A DNA stretch of 64,000 nucleotides from Saccharina japonica (lineage: Eukaryota > Sar > Phaeophyceae > Laminariales > Laminariaceae): the NCBI GenBank assembly GCA_008828725.1, contig MEHQ01002643.1, forward strand, positions 275,577-339,576, written 5' to 3'. A program made the position numbers and the translations under genes. The notes beneath the pieces are model-generated. The model was not told the origin of the DNA and searched no databases. It was given only the letters and a program-made list of their open reading frames with translations. Below are positions 1 to 10,698 of the stretch, one piece after another. Position 1 is the stretch's first letter. The number at the start of each line of letters is the position of its first letter.

Positions 1-623
1 GCTCAACCAGGGGAGGAAACGCTGGTATGTGCTTCGACACCATGGGAGATGTCTCGGTCGTACTTGGGGTGCAAGTCACCGGTAACCGCGAGGAAGGGGC
101 ACTCACCATCTGGCAACCGCACTACACCAAGTCGATACCCGAGACGTATTGCATGGAGGAATGCAACACGGTGCACACTATCGGAGTCGGGTCGGAGCTA
201 TCGATCAACCAGTGGTAAGATAACCTTTGGACCATAGCAGACACGCAGCGGTACCAGTCCATCGTCGGCGTCGTCATATACCTGGCTCAAGTAAGCCGCT
301 ACGCCATCCTCTCCGGCGTTAACCAGCCAGAGAGGAAAATTTCTAACTCATCGAAAGCACACCTGGGGACAGCCAAGCATCTACTCCGCTACCTCGCCGG
401 CAGCATCGATTTTAACATCATCCACAAACGGGGGTTTCAACCTGACAACATTCTCAGACGCCAATTGGGGCAAAAACCCGGACAGTAGCACGTCAACGTC
501 ACCACAAGCCACGATGACGTGCAACGGGACAGTGAGCTTCAAAGTCCGTATGCGAGGGCTTACGGCCCGGTCAATGACGGGGGCCGAGCTCGCGGAAACA
601 GAACTGGCGACGAAGGAAGCAGT
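1..623 (+). pseudogene. Ty1/copia pol remnant, RT C-terminal part to RNase H (first copy, cut by window start)
   Basis: The translation shows copia reverse-transcriptase landmarks in order: a segment with GDVSVVLGVQV and YTKSIPETY (about 27-218), then RYQSIVGVVIYLAQVSRYA and a YLAG block (about 250-420), then an RNase H segment with MRGLTARSMTGAELAETELA (about 520-623). In intact copia elements these form one frame; here they lie in different frames with stops between, so the gene is dead. The window begins inside the RT, so the upstream part is missing. The same sequence recurs 9,666 bases later in a longer copy. Confidence 0.8.
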
Positions 624-650
624 CTAACCCTAACCCTAACCCTGACCCTA
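624..650 (+). repeat. Interstitial telomere-type repeat (CCCTAA)n inside copia RNase H
   Basis: About four CCCTAA units, the last carrying one variant base (CCCTGA), begin exactly where the RNase H reading breaks off after the ELATKEAV codons. CCCTAA is the complement of the TTAGGG telomere repeat. The block reads through one frame as alternating Leu-Thr. It is retained, with one changed base, in the second copy at 10,291-10,317. Confidence 0.75.
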
Positions 651-1032
651 GGCTATGAAGCCGGGAAACACGCGACAAATCCAATCGGACGAAAACGTAG
701 CACTATCATGAAGGATGCCCACGTCAAACACCTCCCGGAAGCCGCCAGCAAGGCGAGGGGGGGGGCGAGACGAGAAGGCAACAACTAACACCGGACGGGA
801 AATGGGCACTACTCACAGCCCCGCGACGGGCGGGGGGGTTGCCTCTATGAAAAACGTAGAACAAAGAGAAAACTAAATAACCATACAGTCCTGTGCCACA
901 GTATGAGTAGCCATATTACCCTGACCACCCCCCCAACTCCTGCGGAGGAGGGTGTCGGTAGGACGAGATAACAAAAACCAGAAGAAAATATTTAACCCCA
1001 TACCGAACCCACATCAAAAGTGCAAGAAACAC
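651..1032 (+). other. Copia 3' end: putative polypurine tract and LTR start
   Basis: No protein is seen. At 942-952 lies a purine-rich run (GCGGAGGAGGG) followed at once by TGTCGGTAGG at 953. A polypurine tract directly before a TG is the expected layout of a 3' LTR start, so I place the copia 3' LTR start at 953. The LTR is cut short near 1,032 where gypsy-related sequence on the other strand begins. Inference from position and composition only. Confidence 0.45.
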
Positions 1033-2429
1033 CTAAGATAAGGTCTTGAAGAACCCCCCCCCACCCTCAAAAACCGAGGGGAACGGAAAGCTATCAAGTG
1101 CAGCGGCGGCATGAAAGTCAGGTACCCGCGGTCGTGCCTCGATATTCATGTATGTTACGCTGAGTCCCTCGAGGGAGCGCGCTGGAAATGCGAACCTGGA
1201 AACTCCAAGAACCACGTATGGCCCCTGTTGAGGTCCTGTAGCGCGCCGGAGGGAGATTAAGTTTGAGTGCCCCCGGGTCGTCCAAAACTCGGAGCAGGTA
1301 GACGGCATCTGCAGTCGTCCTTGCTCTGAATTTGCCAAACCACCACAAAGCATCGTCGTCCTTGTACCAAACATGAGCGCCCTCGGGGAGCACTGTGTGG
1401 CGGTAGCGGCGAACCTACTCCGCGCGTGGGACGTAGGCGTATCCGGGCGCCAAAAATTGTTCGCCGTTGGTCCGAGAAAGCTCACGCTGTGCGGCGCCAA
1501 TACGCACCGGGCGGTAAAGGCGGTTGATTGGCAGTGTTGGTCAGGAGTACCGGCCCAATAGCGCAAGATGTGGGTGTGAGAGAGTTGGAGGTCCATTTCC
1601 CGCCCCCAAGACGGTTCGAAGAGACCCCCCCAATGCGTCTTGTACATCATCGCGATAACTCCACCACGCCCCCAGACCGACTGAAGACCAATGATCTTCA
1701 TTAGAGCAGAGCCGATCCGTCGTCTTGAGTGACGTGGTACAGAGGGGTTTTGATGAAGACGTTGTTGAGCACGTACTGCATCAGTCCCGCCGGTAAGTAT
1801 TTCGGCATGTCGCTGCTGTCGTGGGAATTGTCACAGGGCTTGCAGCGCGCTATCGCCACCCGCCGGCGAGCATCCGAACCGGGCAGGTGGAAAGGGAATC
1901 CCAGTACAGCAGGATATCGCCGAGCGGGAATCCGTCCGGGGTGTCAGCGAAGGAGCAGGGTCCAACTGCTAGGACTTTGAAGGGGCTCGTCCAGTTGAGC
2001 GCAAGTTATGCCTTGGGTACCTTGGTGTCCGTGTTAGCCTTCACGCCCTGGTGGGTGGTATAAGCTGAATTATACACCCATGCCCAACCACCCACGGCAA
2101 ACGTTTGGGACCGGGTACAGCGCGTCGGCGAGGGAGGAGTTTTGGCGGTTAACGCGGGAAACGGTGAGGGCATGGTGTTGGCGAACAATGTCGTCCGCGC
2201 GCTGCTGCTGGTCTGTAGTCAGGTCGCAACAGGCCAGGTGGTCGCGGGCCAAACTCTGGTGTCCCACGACTCCAGAACGGCCGAAACACGCCAGAGGGAG
2301 ACGTGGAAGTCTACCCATGTGTACCTCGTTTGGGGCCAAGCCCGTCGCTGCGCTGACCGAATGTTTATGTGCGAATTCAACGTGAGAGAGGTGCAAATCC
2401 CAGTCGTCTTGGTTTTCGTTGACGCCCAT
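1033..2429 (-). pseudogene. Ty3/gypsy integrase C-terminal tail (copy A1)
   Basis: On the minus strand, 2,429-2,070 encodes the end of the integrase core and its C-terminal side, with VEFAHKHSVSAATGLAPNEV, a block common in gypsy integrases. It continues in other frames through WAWVYNSAYTTHQGVKANTD and, at 1,701-1,033, a long tail with HILRYWAGTPDQH, AHVWYKDDDALWWFGKFRA and TSTGAIRGSW. The tail is far longer than a classical chromodomain and looks like a lineage-specific C-terminal domain. At least three frame changes make it non-functional. Function would be binding target DNA or chromatin during integration. Confidence 0.72.
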
Positions 2430-2475
2430 AGCCAGACGTTAGGCCATAGTGTGGTTCACGCGCTCAACGCACCCG

Positions 2476-2796
2476 TCACCGTTTGGGTGGTAAGAGCTTG
2501 TGGCAAGCGTACGTACTCCCAAACACTGATATACATCTTATGAAAGCTTGGAACATAACTGTAGGCTTGTCCGAAAGGATGGTGCGTGGGCACCTCCAGA
2601 GGGGGATATATTTGTTGACCAAGATGTTGGTCGTGCCCTCCGCGGTGACCTCTACCGCAGTGGCGGCAAACATATCGGCCCGACGACTGAAACGGTCGGT
2701 GACGAGCAAGATGTAGGAGTTGCGTCGCGGCGTGACCAGGAGAGAGCCGAAATAACTGATGCTGATGGCGATGCCGGGACCGTCTGGCAAAGGCAT
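2476..2796 (-). pseudogene. Ty3/gypsy integrase catalytic core (copy A1)
   Basis: The 106-codon minus-strand frame reads as an rve-type integrase core: YFGSLLVTPRRNSYILLVTD, RFSRRADMF and NKYIPLWRCPRTI followed by SDKP. The residue before YFGSL, normally the first catalytic Asp of the DDE triad, is Ser here; the SD of the second Asp is kept. The frame ends before the third acidic residue, and the continuation lies in another frame. It sits directly upstream (in minus-strand sense) of the C-terminal tail, as expected for gypsy pol order. Confidence 0.75.
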
Positions 2797-2815
2797 GGAG
2801 AGGACTCTCCAGCGG

Positions 2816-3924
2816 TCAGTCAGCAGTGGGGTGTTCGTTGCTTGGCAGTTTAGGCAGTGTAGGAGCCACTACCGAGCGCTTACGTTCATGCCGATCCATC
2901 AGTAGAACCGTTCGAGCATGCGCAACGTACGCGTGGTTCCAAGGTGGCAAGAAGCCGTCGAATGGCGAGCTTGCACGATCCAAAGTCGCATGAGCAATGG
3001 GACGTAAATGCGAAGATGCTTGTCGTTCAGTAAACAAGCTGCGCGTTCCACCGAGCTAGGCGAGTCAGGCGTGGGCGGCGGCGTCGGATTACGGACGAGT
3101 AGGACAATGTCGTCGTCGGTTGTGTGTAAGCATCCTTTACCAGCAAGTTCCTGGATCTACGAAAGGGAGGGACGCTGGTGTGAGGAGTAGCACGACTAAA
3201 AGCCGTGTTGCAGGGCCGGCGGCCGGCCGAGGATGGTGTAGCGAATTGCGGCGTGGCACGTTGGTTCAGCCTGCTTTTCTCGCTCCCAGTCGGTGTAGCA
3301 ATAACGCGAGACGGAATCAGCGAACCGCAATTCAGCAGTGACGCCGAGGGCATCTACCTTGAGTAAGCGCGGTCGGCGGGTCTCCCGCAGGAGGCGCAAG
3401 TCGCAAGGGGGGGAGTTCCCACAGGCTCGGTGAGGTCGTGGTCGGACAGGATGGGTACCACGGGGGCAGGCGGGGCGGTGAAGGCAGGGGCCACGGCGGT
3501 GGTCGGGGCCGTGCGTGGGCGTGGAACTCGCGGCGGGGTGTTGGCACGCCGGGCAGGTGGTCAAGGGGCCCCGACCGGCTCGAAACCATAGCCAACAGCT
3601 GGTGGTGCATTGCTGGCTGCCGTCGCGGTTCGTCGGCGCGTCCGAGTGGAGATGCGGCCCGAAGGCGGCTTCGCCGTCGAAGGCGCTAGAGTGCCTGGCA
3701 TGGCTGGGGAGGATAAAATGGAGCCCGTGGGCGCGGAATCTGGGGATTCTGCGGATCCCGGGCAGCCCTCGGTGGGCACGGAAAACACCGAGCGAAATCG
3801 GTGTCGGAGGCAGGTAAAGTCAGCCCGCTGCCGGCACGGCGATCGACGGTGGCGACGGAGGCAGAAACTCGAGCAGAAACGCGAGCAAATAATCTCCCTG
3901 AAGGAGCAGAAAGGTCGTCAATCC
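2816..3924 (-). pseudogene. Ty3/gypsy RNase H to integrase linker and zinc-binding region (copy A1)
   Basis: This minus-strand stretch joins RNase H to the integrase core. Close to the core lies a degenerate HHCC-type region (ATLDRASS... then CLNCQA in another frame) expected just before the integrase catalytic domain. Further upstream is a Pro/Ala/Arg-rich linker without recognisable motifs (about 3,200-3,900). Frames change repeatedly. The assignment rests on position between two recognised domains more than on motif quality. Confidence 0.5.
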
Positions 3925-4583
3925 TTATATGTGGCCCGTGTGTGTGAAAATCGCGGAAATCGGCGGAGGTGAAGGGAGTCCACCAAAGGCAGTACTGTTA
4001 GTGCGCGGCACCAGCCCACCCAAGCCTACACCTGCGATCGGTGAGGAGGGAAAGCGTAGTCCGAACATCTGTACTAGGAAGATACCACCGTCCCTAACGG
4101 GGGTAAGGCTCGTCGACCCAATGCGATCATGCTCCGCGGCAGGCTCTGGCAAGCGGGATAGGAAGTCCGCGTTGCCGTTTGCGCTGCCTTTTCGGTACTC
4201 GAGTGTGTAGTCGGACTCGATGACGAATTCAAGCCACCGCTGGTCTTGCGCATTGTGGTTCCCCACTTTGCCGATGCCCTCCAATGCCTTGTGATAGGAA
4301 AATGTACGAAATGGTGTCCCCCAAAGGTAGCCGCGTAGGCATTTGAGAGCCCAAACGATGCTGCCGGCTTCCAGATCAAGAGGATCAATGCCTCTCAGAG
4401 TCGAGCGCAGCTCGGCTGATGTACGATGGGCTTCATGGGATCGTCCGACTGTTCCTGTTCAACGGCGGCGCCGAACCTATCAATGTAAGCGTTGCAATAT
4501 ACGTGGAACGGGCATGAGCCGTCGGCGACGGCGTACCAGTTTGGGAAGACCAAAATTGGCGGAGTCGCCAGCCCCGCGGAGGT
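3925..4583 (-). pseudogene. Ty3/gypsy RNase H remnant (copy A1)
   Basis: At 4,284-3,925 the minus strand encodes the end of an RNase H domain: RWLEFVIESDYTLEYRKGSA, NADFLSRLPEPA, the usual signature of gypsy RNase H (a conserved NxxADxLSR block). The preceding part of the domain (4,583-4,290) is readable only in pieces across frames. It follows the RT in normal pol order. No intact catalytic set can be read in one frame. Confidence 0.75.
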
Positions 4584-5097
4584 TTATCGCTCCAATTGTT
4601 CTATGGCGGGCGTTGACGAGAACTTAATTCCCTTCCGCAGAAGCGAGTTAGTAGGACCCAACCTCTTGAACAGGTCGGTCAACAATTTGTGATAATAGTT
4701 GATACCGCACATCATGGTACGGACTTGCTTCACACGCTTGGGCATCGGCATTTTGGTCAACGCTGACACTCTTACCGCATTCGACCGTAGACCCGCTAGA
4801 GAAATAGAGTGACTCAGAAAATTGGCGCCGGTGACGCCTGGTCGATCCTTCGAGGGGGAGAGCTTTAAGTTATGCTTTCGCAAACGCTCGAAGAGGGAGC
4901 GAATCGTCCGAACATGCGCTACCAGGTCGGAGTCGAACACGATAACGTCGTCAAGGTAGGCTGCGACCTGTTCCAAGCCCTTAATGACTTCACTGATCAC
5001 AATGACGAACTACCCAGGGGAAGTACTGCTGCCCTGGGGCATGACGAGCCGCTCGCAGAGGCCCGTGGGTGTGCAGAACGGCGTAAGGGGGACTGTG
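4584..5097 (-). pseudogene. Ty3/gypsy reverse transcriptase, C-terminal half (copy A1)
   Basis: The 138-codon frame at 5,000-4,584 begins ISEVIKGLEQVAAYLDDVIV, holding the YxDD catalytic box of reverse transcriptase as YLDD, then the thumb-side blocks HNLKLSPSKDRPGV and MPKRVKQVRTMMCG and a connection block TNSLLRKGIKF. Between 5,097 and 5,000 the RT continues in a shifted frame (MPQGSSASPG block) and meets an in-frame TAG where a Trp codon is expected, so RT is split. Confidence 0.82.
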
Positions 5098-5893
5098 TCA
5101 TTGTGCGCGGTTATCTGGTGGAACGCAGAAACCAAGTGGAACAAAGGGTTCTGAGCCCGAGCAGTCTAGGACTTGGTCCACACGGGGAATGAGCAGTGTG
5201 CTCAGCTTGTTGATTTTGTCCAGCTTCTTGTAATTTACCGTGATCTTCGCGCCACTGGGCTTTTTCGTGATGACTACCAGTGAGCTCGAATACAGAGATG
5301 CCGAGTTCTGGATCAGTCCAACCACGAGGTACTGGTCGAGGGTCGCTTCCATTTCCTTGGCCAATATGGGGAAGATGCGATGATGCCGGAGAGTGACCGG
5401 CGCACTGCCTTCCGGGACCGAAATCTCGAAAGGCGTCAGAGAGCAGGAGCCAAAGTCTGCCTTAGAGGTGAAGAACACACCAGGAAATTCACAGAGCAGA
5501 TCGCCCAGCTGTTCGATAACCGAGGGGGTCCACGTGGGGTCATGTAAGCCGAAAGCGATCTCCTTCAGGTGCGGCGGCAGTCGAGCCCAGACGCGCAGGA
5601 ACGAAAAACGCTGGTTTTGGTTCAACTGTGCGAGTAAAGCTGGCGAGGATGACGCAGCGGCCGTAGCTTGGGGATGGCGAGTAAGTGAAAGCTGAAACCT
5701 GGTGTGCTGCAGGTTGGCTAAGGTTAGAGTCAGTGGCTCGATTGTTGTGCTGTAAGGCGCTCAACAGGACACGCAAGAGTGGGGCGTCAGCGACCCCGAT
5801 GAGGTCGCTCAGCTCGAAGTCGGCGACACCTGGTAGAGGAAGGACCTGTCGCCCTAAGGCAACGAAGTGTTCGTGCACCGAAAGGAGACCCAA
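5098..5893 (-). pseudogene. Ty3/gypsy protease-side region and RT N-terminal half (copy A1)
   Basis: Minus-strand frames 5,893-5,540 and 5,625-5,098 overlap because of a small frame-shifting deletion (about 8 bases relative to copy A2) near 5,660. The first part (MGLLSVHEHFVALGRQVLPL) has the look of a protease-end/linker sequence. The second has RT fingers landmarks: FEISVPEGSAPVTLRHHRIF, LDQYLVVGLIQNSASLYSS, LVVITKKPSGAKITVNYKKL and IPRVDQVLD. The frame is lost right after VDQVLD. Confidence 0.78.
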
Positions 5894-5974
5894 CTGTGTG
5901 GGAATGTCAACAAGGTATTCCCCTGCTAGCGGCGGGAGCCGTTGCTGCGAAACAAGATGACCTCAAGCAGCTGA

Positions 5975-6027
5975 GACTCGTCCGACAAGGTGACGCCCAC
6001 AGCACCGCCATGCAGGAGATGGAAACC
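5975..6027. repeat. Truncated copy of the 62-base junction repeat
   Basis: This stretch starts GACTCGTCCGACAAGGTGAC and matches the 62-base sequence found in tandem at 15,651-15,774 and 22,028-22,151. Here it is cut after GGAAACC, exactly where the second integrase copy begins. It therefore marks a rearrangement breakpoint. Confidence 0.85.
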
Positions 6028-6029
6028 AG

Positions 6030-8366
6030 AAACTCCAAGAACCACGTATGGCCCCTGTTGAGGTCCTGTAGCGCGCCGGAGGGAGATTAAGTTTGAGTGC
6101 CCCCGGGTCGTCCAAAACTCGGAGCAGGTAGACGGCATCTGCAGTCGTCCTTGCTCTGAATTTGCCAAACCACCACAAAGCATCGTCGTCCTTGTACCAA
6201 ACATGAGCGCCCTCGGGGAGCACTGTGTGGCGGTAGCGGCGAACCTACTCCGCGCGTGGGACATAGGCGTATCCGGGCGCCAAAACGTTTTCGCCGTTGG
6301 TCCGAGAAAGCTCACGCTGTGCGGCGCCAATACGCACCGGGCGGTAAAGGCGGTTGATTGGCAGTGTTGGTCAGGAGTGCCGGCCAAATAGCGCAAGATG
6401 TGGGTGTGAGAGAGTTGGAGGTCCATTTCCCGCCCCCAAGACGGTTCGAAGAGACCCGCCCAATGCGTCTTGTACCTCATCGCGATAACTCCACCACGCC
6501 CCCAGACCGACTGAGGACCAATGATCTTCATTAGAGCGGAGCCGATCCGTCGTCTTGAGTGACGTGGTACAGAGGTGTTTTGATGAAGACGTTGTTGAGC
6601 ACATACTGCGTCAGTCCCGCCGGTAAGTATTTGGGCATGTCGCTGCTGTCGTGGGAATTATCACAGGGCTTGCAGCGCGCTATCGCCACTCGCCGGCGAG
6701 CATCCGAACCAGGCAGGTGGAAAGGGAATCCCAGTACAGCAGGATATCGCCGAGCGGGAATCCGTCCGGGGTGTCAGCGAAGGAGCAGGGTCCAACTGCT
6801 AGGACTTTGAAGGGGCTCGTCCAGTTGAGCGCAAGTTATGCCTTGGGTACCTTGGTGTCCGTATTAGCCTTCACGCCCTGGTGGGTGGTAGAAGCTGAAT
6901 TATACACCCATGCCCAACCACCCACGGCAAACGTTTGGGACCGGGTACAGCGCGTCGGCGAGGGAGGAGTTTTGGCGGTTAACGCGGGAAACGGTGAGGG
7001 CATGGTGTTGGCGAACAATGTCGTCCGCGCGCTGCTGCTGGTCTGTAGTCAGGTCGCAACAGGCCAGGTGGTCGCGGGCCAAACTCTGGTGTCCCACGAC
7101 TCCAGAACGGCCGAAACACGCCAGAGGGAGACGTGGAAGTCTACCCATGTGTACCTCGTTTGGGGCCAAGCCCGTCGCTGCGCTGACCGAATGTTTATGT
7201 GCGAATTCAACGTGAGAGAGGTGCAAATCCCAGTCGTCTTGGTTTTCGTTGACGCCCATAGCCAGACGTTAGGCCATAGTGTGGTTCACGCGCTCAACGC
7301 ACCCGTCACCGTTTGGGTGGTAAGAGCTTGTGGCAAGCGTACGTACTCCCAAACACTGATAGACATCTTATGAAAGCTTGGAACAGAACTGTAGGCTTGT
7401 CCGAACGTATGGTGCGTGGGCACCTCCAGAGGGGGATATATTTGTTGACCAAGATGTTGGTCGTGCCCTCCGCGGTGACCTCTACCGCAGTGGCGGCAAA
7501 CATATCGGCCCGACGACTGAAACGGTCGGTGACGAGCAAGATGTAGGAGTTGCGTCGCGGCGTGACCAGGAGAGAGCCGAAATAACTGATGCTGATGGCG
7601 ATGCCGGGACCGTCTGGCAAAGGCATGGAGAGGACTCGCCAGCGGACAGTCAGCAGTGGGGTGTTCGGTGCTTGGCAGTTTAGGCAGTGGAGGAGCCACC
7701 ACCGAGCGCGTACGTTCATGCCGATCCATCAGTAGAACCGTTCGAGCATGCGCAACGTACGCGTGGTGCCAAGGTGGCAAGAAGCCGTCGAATGGCGAGC
7801 TTGCACGATCCAAAGTCGCATGAGCAATGGGACGTAAATGCGAAGATGCTTGTCGTTCAGTAAACAAGCTGCGCGTTCCACCGAGCTAGGCGAGTCAGGC
7901 GTGGGCGGCGGCGTCGGATTACGGACGAGTAGGACAATGTCGTCGTCGGTTGTGTGTAAGCATCCTTTACCAGCAAGTTCCTGGATCTACGAAAGGGAGG
8001 GACGCTGGTGTGAGGAGTAGCACGACTAAAAGCCGTGTTGCAGGGCCGGCGGCCGGCCGAGGATGGTGTAGCGAATTGCGGCGTGGCACGTTGGTTCAGC
8101 CTGCTTTTCTCGCTCCCAGTCGGTGTAGCAATAACGCGAGACGGAATCAGCGAACCGCAATTCAGCAGTGACGCCGAGGGCATCTACCTTGAGTAAGCGC
8201 GGTCGGCGGGTCTCCCGCAGGAGGCGCAAGTCGCAAGGGGGGGAGTTCCCACAGGCTCGGTGAGGTCGTGGTCGGACAGGATGGGTACCACGGGGGCAGG
8301 CGGGGCGGTGAAGGCAGGGGCCACGGCGGTGGTCGGGGCCGTGCGTGGGCGTGGAACTCGCGGCGG
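6030..8366 (-). pseudogene. Ty3/gypsy integrase segment, extra copy (A1b)
   Basis: A near-identical copy of 1,200-3,536 with a constant offset of 4,830. It carries the zinc-binding region and core (7,867-7,286), the integrase end (7,259-6,900) and the long tail (6,531-5,926 frame). The core again has Ser where the first catalytic Asp belongs (ISYFGS). In this copy the plus-strand antisense frame 6,651-7,373 stays open for 240 codons, but it is a shadow. No RT or RNase H accompanies it, so it is a truncated duplicate. Confidence 0.8.
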
Positions 8367-9024
8367 ACTACTACTACGAGTGCCAAGGTCCAGTCTGCGA
8401 TGGCGACCCGACCATGACGGACGACGACCTACTGCGAGACGTTCGCGACCTCACACCATTCCTCAACTTAAACGCTTCTCAAGACGACCTTGGGTCGCTG
8501 ATCATAACGCCCACCAGCTCGGAACTGGCCGAGACCCTATCAAGGCTTCACTCACCAATGGTGATCTGCAGGAGGTACAACGACTGCACGGTGGACCACA
8601 GTCGCAGAGCAGGGAACATCCACCCAACAGATAGCAGCGGCAGACGGGCAACACCTGCATATTGCCGGCGTCGGCAGTCGACGACAAATACCTCCCCCTG
8701 GAGGCGCCGAAGGGGCGCCCGCCGTAGGAACCGGGGGAGCGACGCCCTCTGAGCATCAAGGTTCGGTGGAACTCCGGAGGTTACGCCTGCGATGACGCTC
8801 CGAGCGCCGGCCGTCGCCAGGGGGCTTAGTTCTCTGGTTACCGAGCGTACTATGCGCGAGCCACAGCAGCCCAATCTCTGCACCGGCGCGGATCAACTGG
8901 ACATGGCTCACAGGCAGGAACCGACCACTTTATCGGAGTACACATATGCTACCACTGACTCGCAACTCCAAAGGCGTTCGGCGGGGAAGACGAAAGCGAG
9001 AATACCTCTACAGAGGCGAGAAAT
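8367..9024 (+). other. Junction region upstream of copia RT; weak coding traces
   Basis: The gypsy copy stops at 8,366 and unrelated sequence follows. Plus-strand frames here (for example 8,345-8,752, with DLTPFLNLNASQDDLGSL and SELAETLSRLHSPM) are compatible with the poorly conserved copia segment between integrase and RT, but I recognise no domain. A stop-rich stretch at 8,750-8,960 precedes the RT remnant. Confidence 0.3.
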
Positions 9025-10290
9025 TTGCCAGAGGAGGCAGCGGAAAACAAAGATATATCGAGTCTGATCAAGCATCAGGTCTACAACCTCGTCTCCGTCA
9101 CCTCGGTCCCTGCTGGATCGAAATTCATTGACTCACAGCGGGTATACAAGATCAAGACCAATGGCCCACACAAGGCTAGGGTGGTGGTGCTCGGTTGGGA
9201 GATGGTAGCAGGTGTACACTGCAGGAGTGCTTTCGCTCCTGTGAGTCGTCTTCAATGAATCTGCATGGTGCTGGCTCTGGTGGCGAAACCAAATTCTCGA
9301 TTTCTTGCAGTACGGTGTTCCCGCGGCACTTTTCATCTCTCCCGTCGACGAAACGATCTTCATGAAAATGGTCCCTGGACGCGAGGAGACAACAGCAGAG
9401 TCTACCAAGTAATGAGGCTTCACAAGAGCCTCGACGGAACCCGGCAGGCACCGGCCAACTGACATAGCACCATCAACGACTTTGTGACGTCAATATGATT
9501 CAAACCACCCAAGTCCGACCCCTGCATCTACGTCTTCACAAACAACGACAGAATCAACAACCCCACAACCAAGAAAGGGCATTTCTCCAGCTGGAATAAG
9601 GACACACACTGTCGTTCTCACCATCTACGTCAGGGATCTTTTGCTGGTGGGGCAGGAAAAGGTGTTGCTCAAGCAGGGGAGGAAGCGCTGGTATGTGCTT
9701 CGGCACCATGGGAGATGTCTCGGTCATACGTGGGACGCAAGTCACCGGTAACCGCGAGGAAGGGGCACTCACCATCTGGCAACCGCACTACACCAAGTCG
9801 ATACCCGAGACGTATTGCATGGAGGAATGCAACACGGTGCACACTATCGGAGTCGGGTCGGAGCTATCGATCAACCAGTGGTAAGATAACCTTTGGACCA
9901 TAGCAGACACGCAGCGGTACCAGTCCATCGTCGGCGTCGTCATATACCTGGCTCAAGTAAGCCGCTACGCCATCCTCTCCGGCGTTAACCAGCCAGAGAG
10001 GAAAATTTCTAACTCATCGAAAGCACACCTGGGGACAGCCAAGCATCTACGCCGCTACCTCGCCGGCAGCATCGATTTTAACACCATCCACAAACGGGGG
10101 TTTCAACCTGACAACAATCTCAGACGCCAATTGGGGCCAAAACCCGGACAGTAGCACGTCAACGTCATCACAAGCCACGATGACGTGCAACGGGATAGTG
10201 AGCTTCAAAGTCCGTATGCGAGGGCTTACGGCCCGGTCAATGACGGGGGCCGAGCTCGCGGAAACAGAACTGGCGACGAAGGAAGCAGTC
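9025..10290 (+). pseudogene. Ty1/copia reverse transcriptase and RNase H remnant (second copy, longer)
   Basis: The RT begins with SQRVYKIKTNGPHKARVVVL and FAPVSRL (9,130-9,258), continues in other frames with a KMVPGREETTAESTK block (9,360-9,410), and reaches the catalytic box at 9,626-9,637, which reads Y-V-R-D instead of YVDD, so an active-site Asp is gone. The GDVSVIRGTQV and YTKSIPETY blocks follow (9,693-9,884), then RYQSIVGVVIYLAQ and the RNase H segment ending at ELATKEAV. At least four frame changes are needed to read the whole, so it is a pseudogene. Confidence 0.8.
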
Positions 10291-10317
10291 TAAGCCTAAC
10301 CCTAACCCTGACCCTAG
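10291..10317 (+). repeat. Interstitial telomere-type repeat, second copy
   Basis: Same position relative to the copia RNase H as the block at 624-650. The first unit is changed (AAGCCTAA), and the remaining CCCTAA units and the CCCTGA variant are kept. It was therefore present before the 9.67-kb duplication. Confidence 0.75.
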
Positions 10318-10698
10318 GCTATGAAGCCGGGAAACACGCGACAAATCCAATCGGACGAAAACGTAGCACTGTCATGATGGACGCCCACGTCAAACACCCC
10401 CCGGAAGCCGCCAGCAAGGCGAGGGGGGGGGCGAGACGAGAAGGCAACAACTAACACCGGACGGGAAATTGGCACTACTCACAGTCCCGCGACGGGCGGG
10501 GGGGTTGCCTCTATGAAAAACGTACAACAAAGAGAAAACTAAATAACCATACAGTCTTGTGCCACAGTATGAGTAGCCATATTACCCTGACCAGCCCCCC
10601 AACTCTGGCGGAGGAGGGTGTCGGTAGGACGAGATAACAAAAATCAGAAGCAAACATCAAACCTCATACCGAACCCACATCAAAAGTGCAAGAAACAC
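10318..10698 (+). other. Copia 3' end, second copy
   Basis: Equivalent to 651-1,032. The purine-rich run GGCGGAGGAGGG ends at 10,618 and TGTCGGTAGG follows at 10,619, again consistent with a polypurine tract and LTR start. The LTR is interrupted near 10,698 by the gypsy tail on the other strand. Confidence 0.45.
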
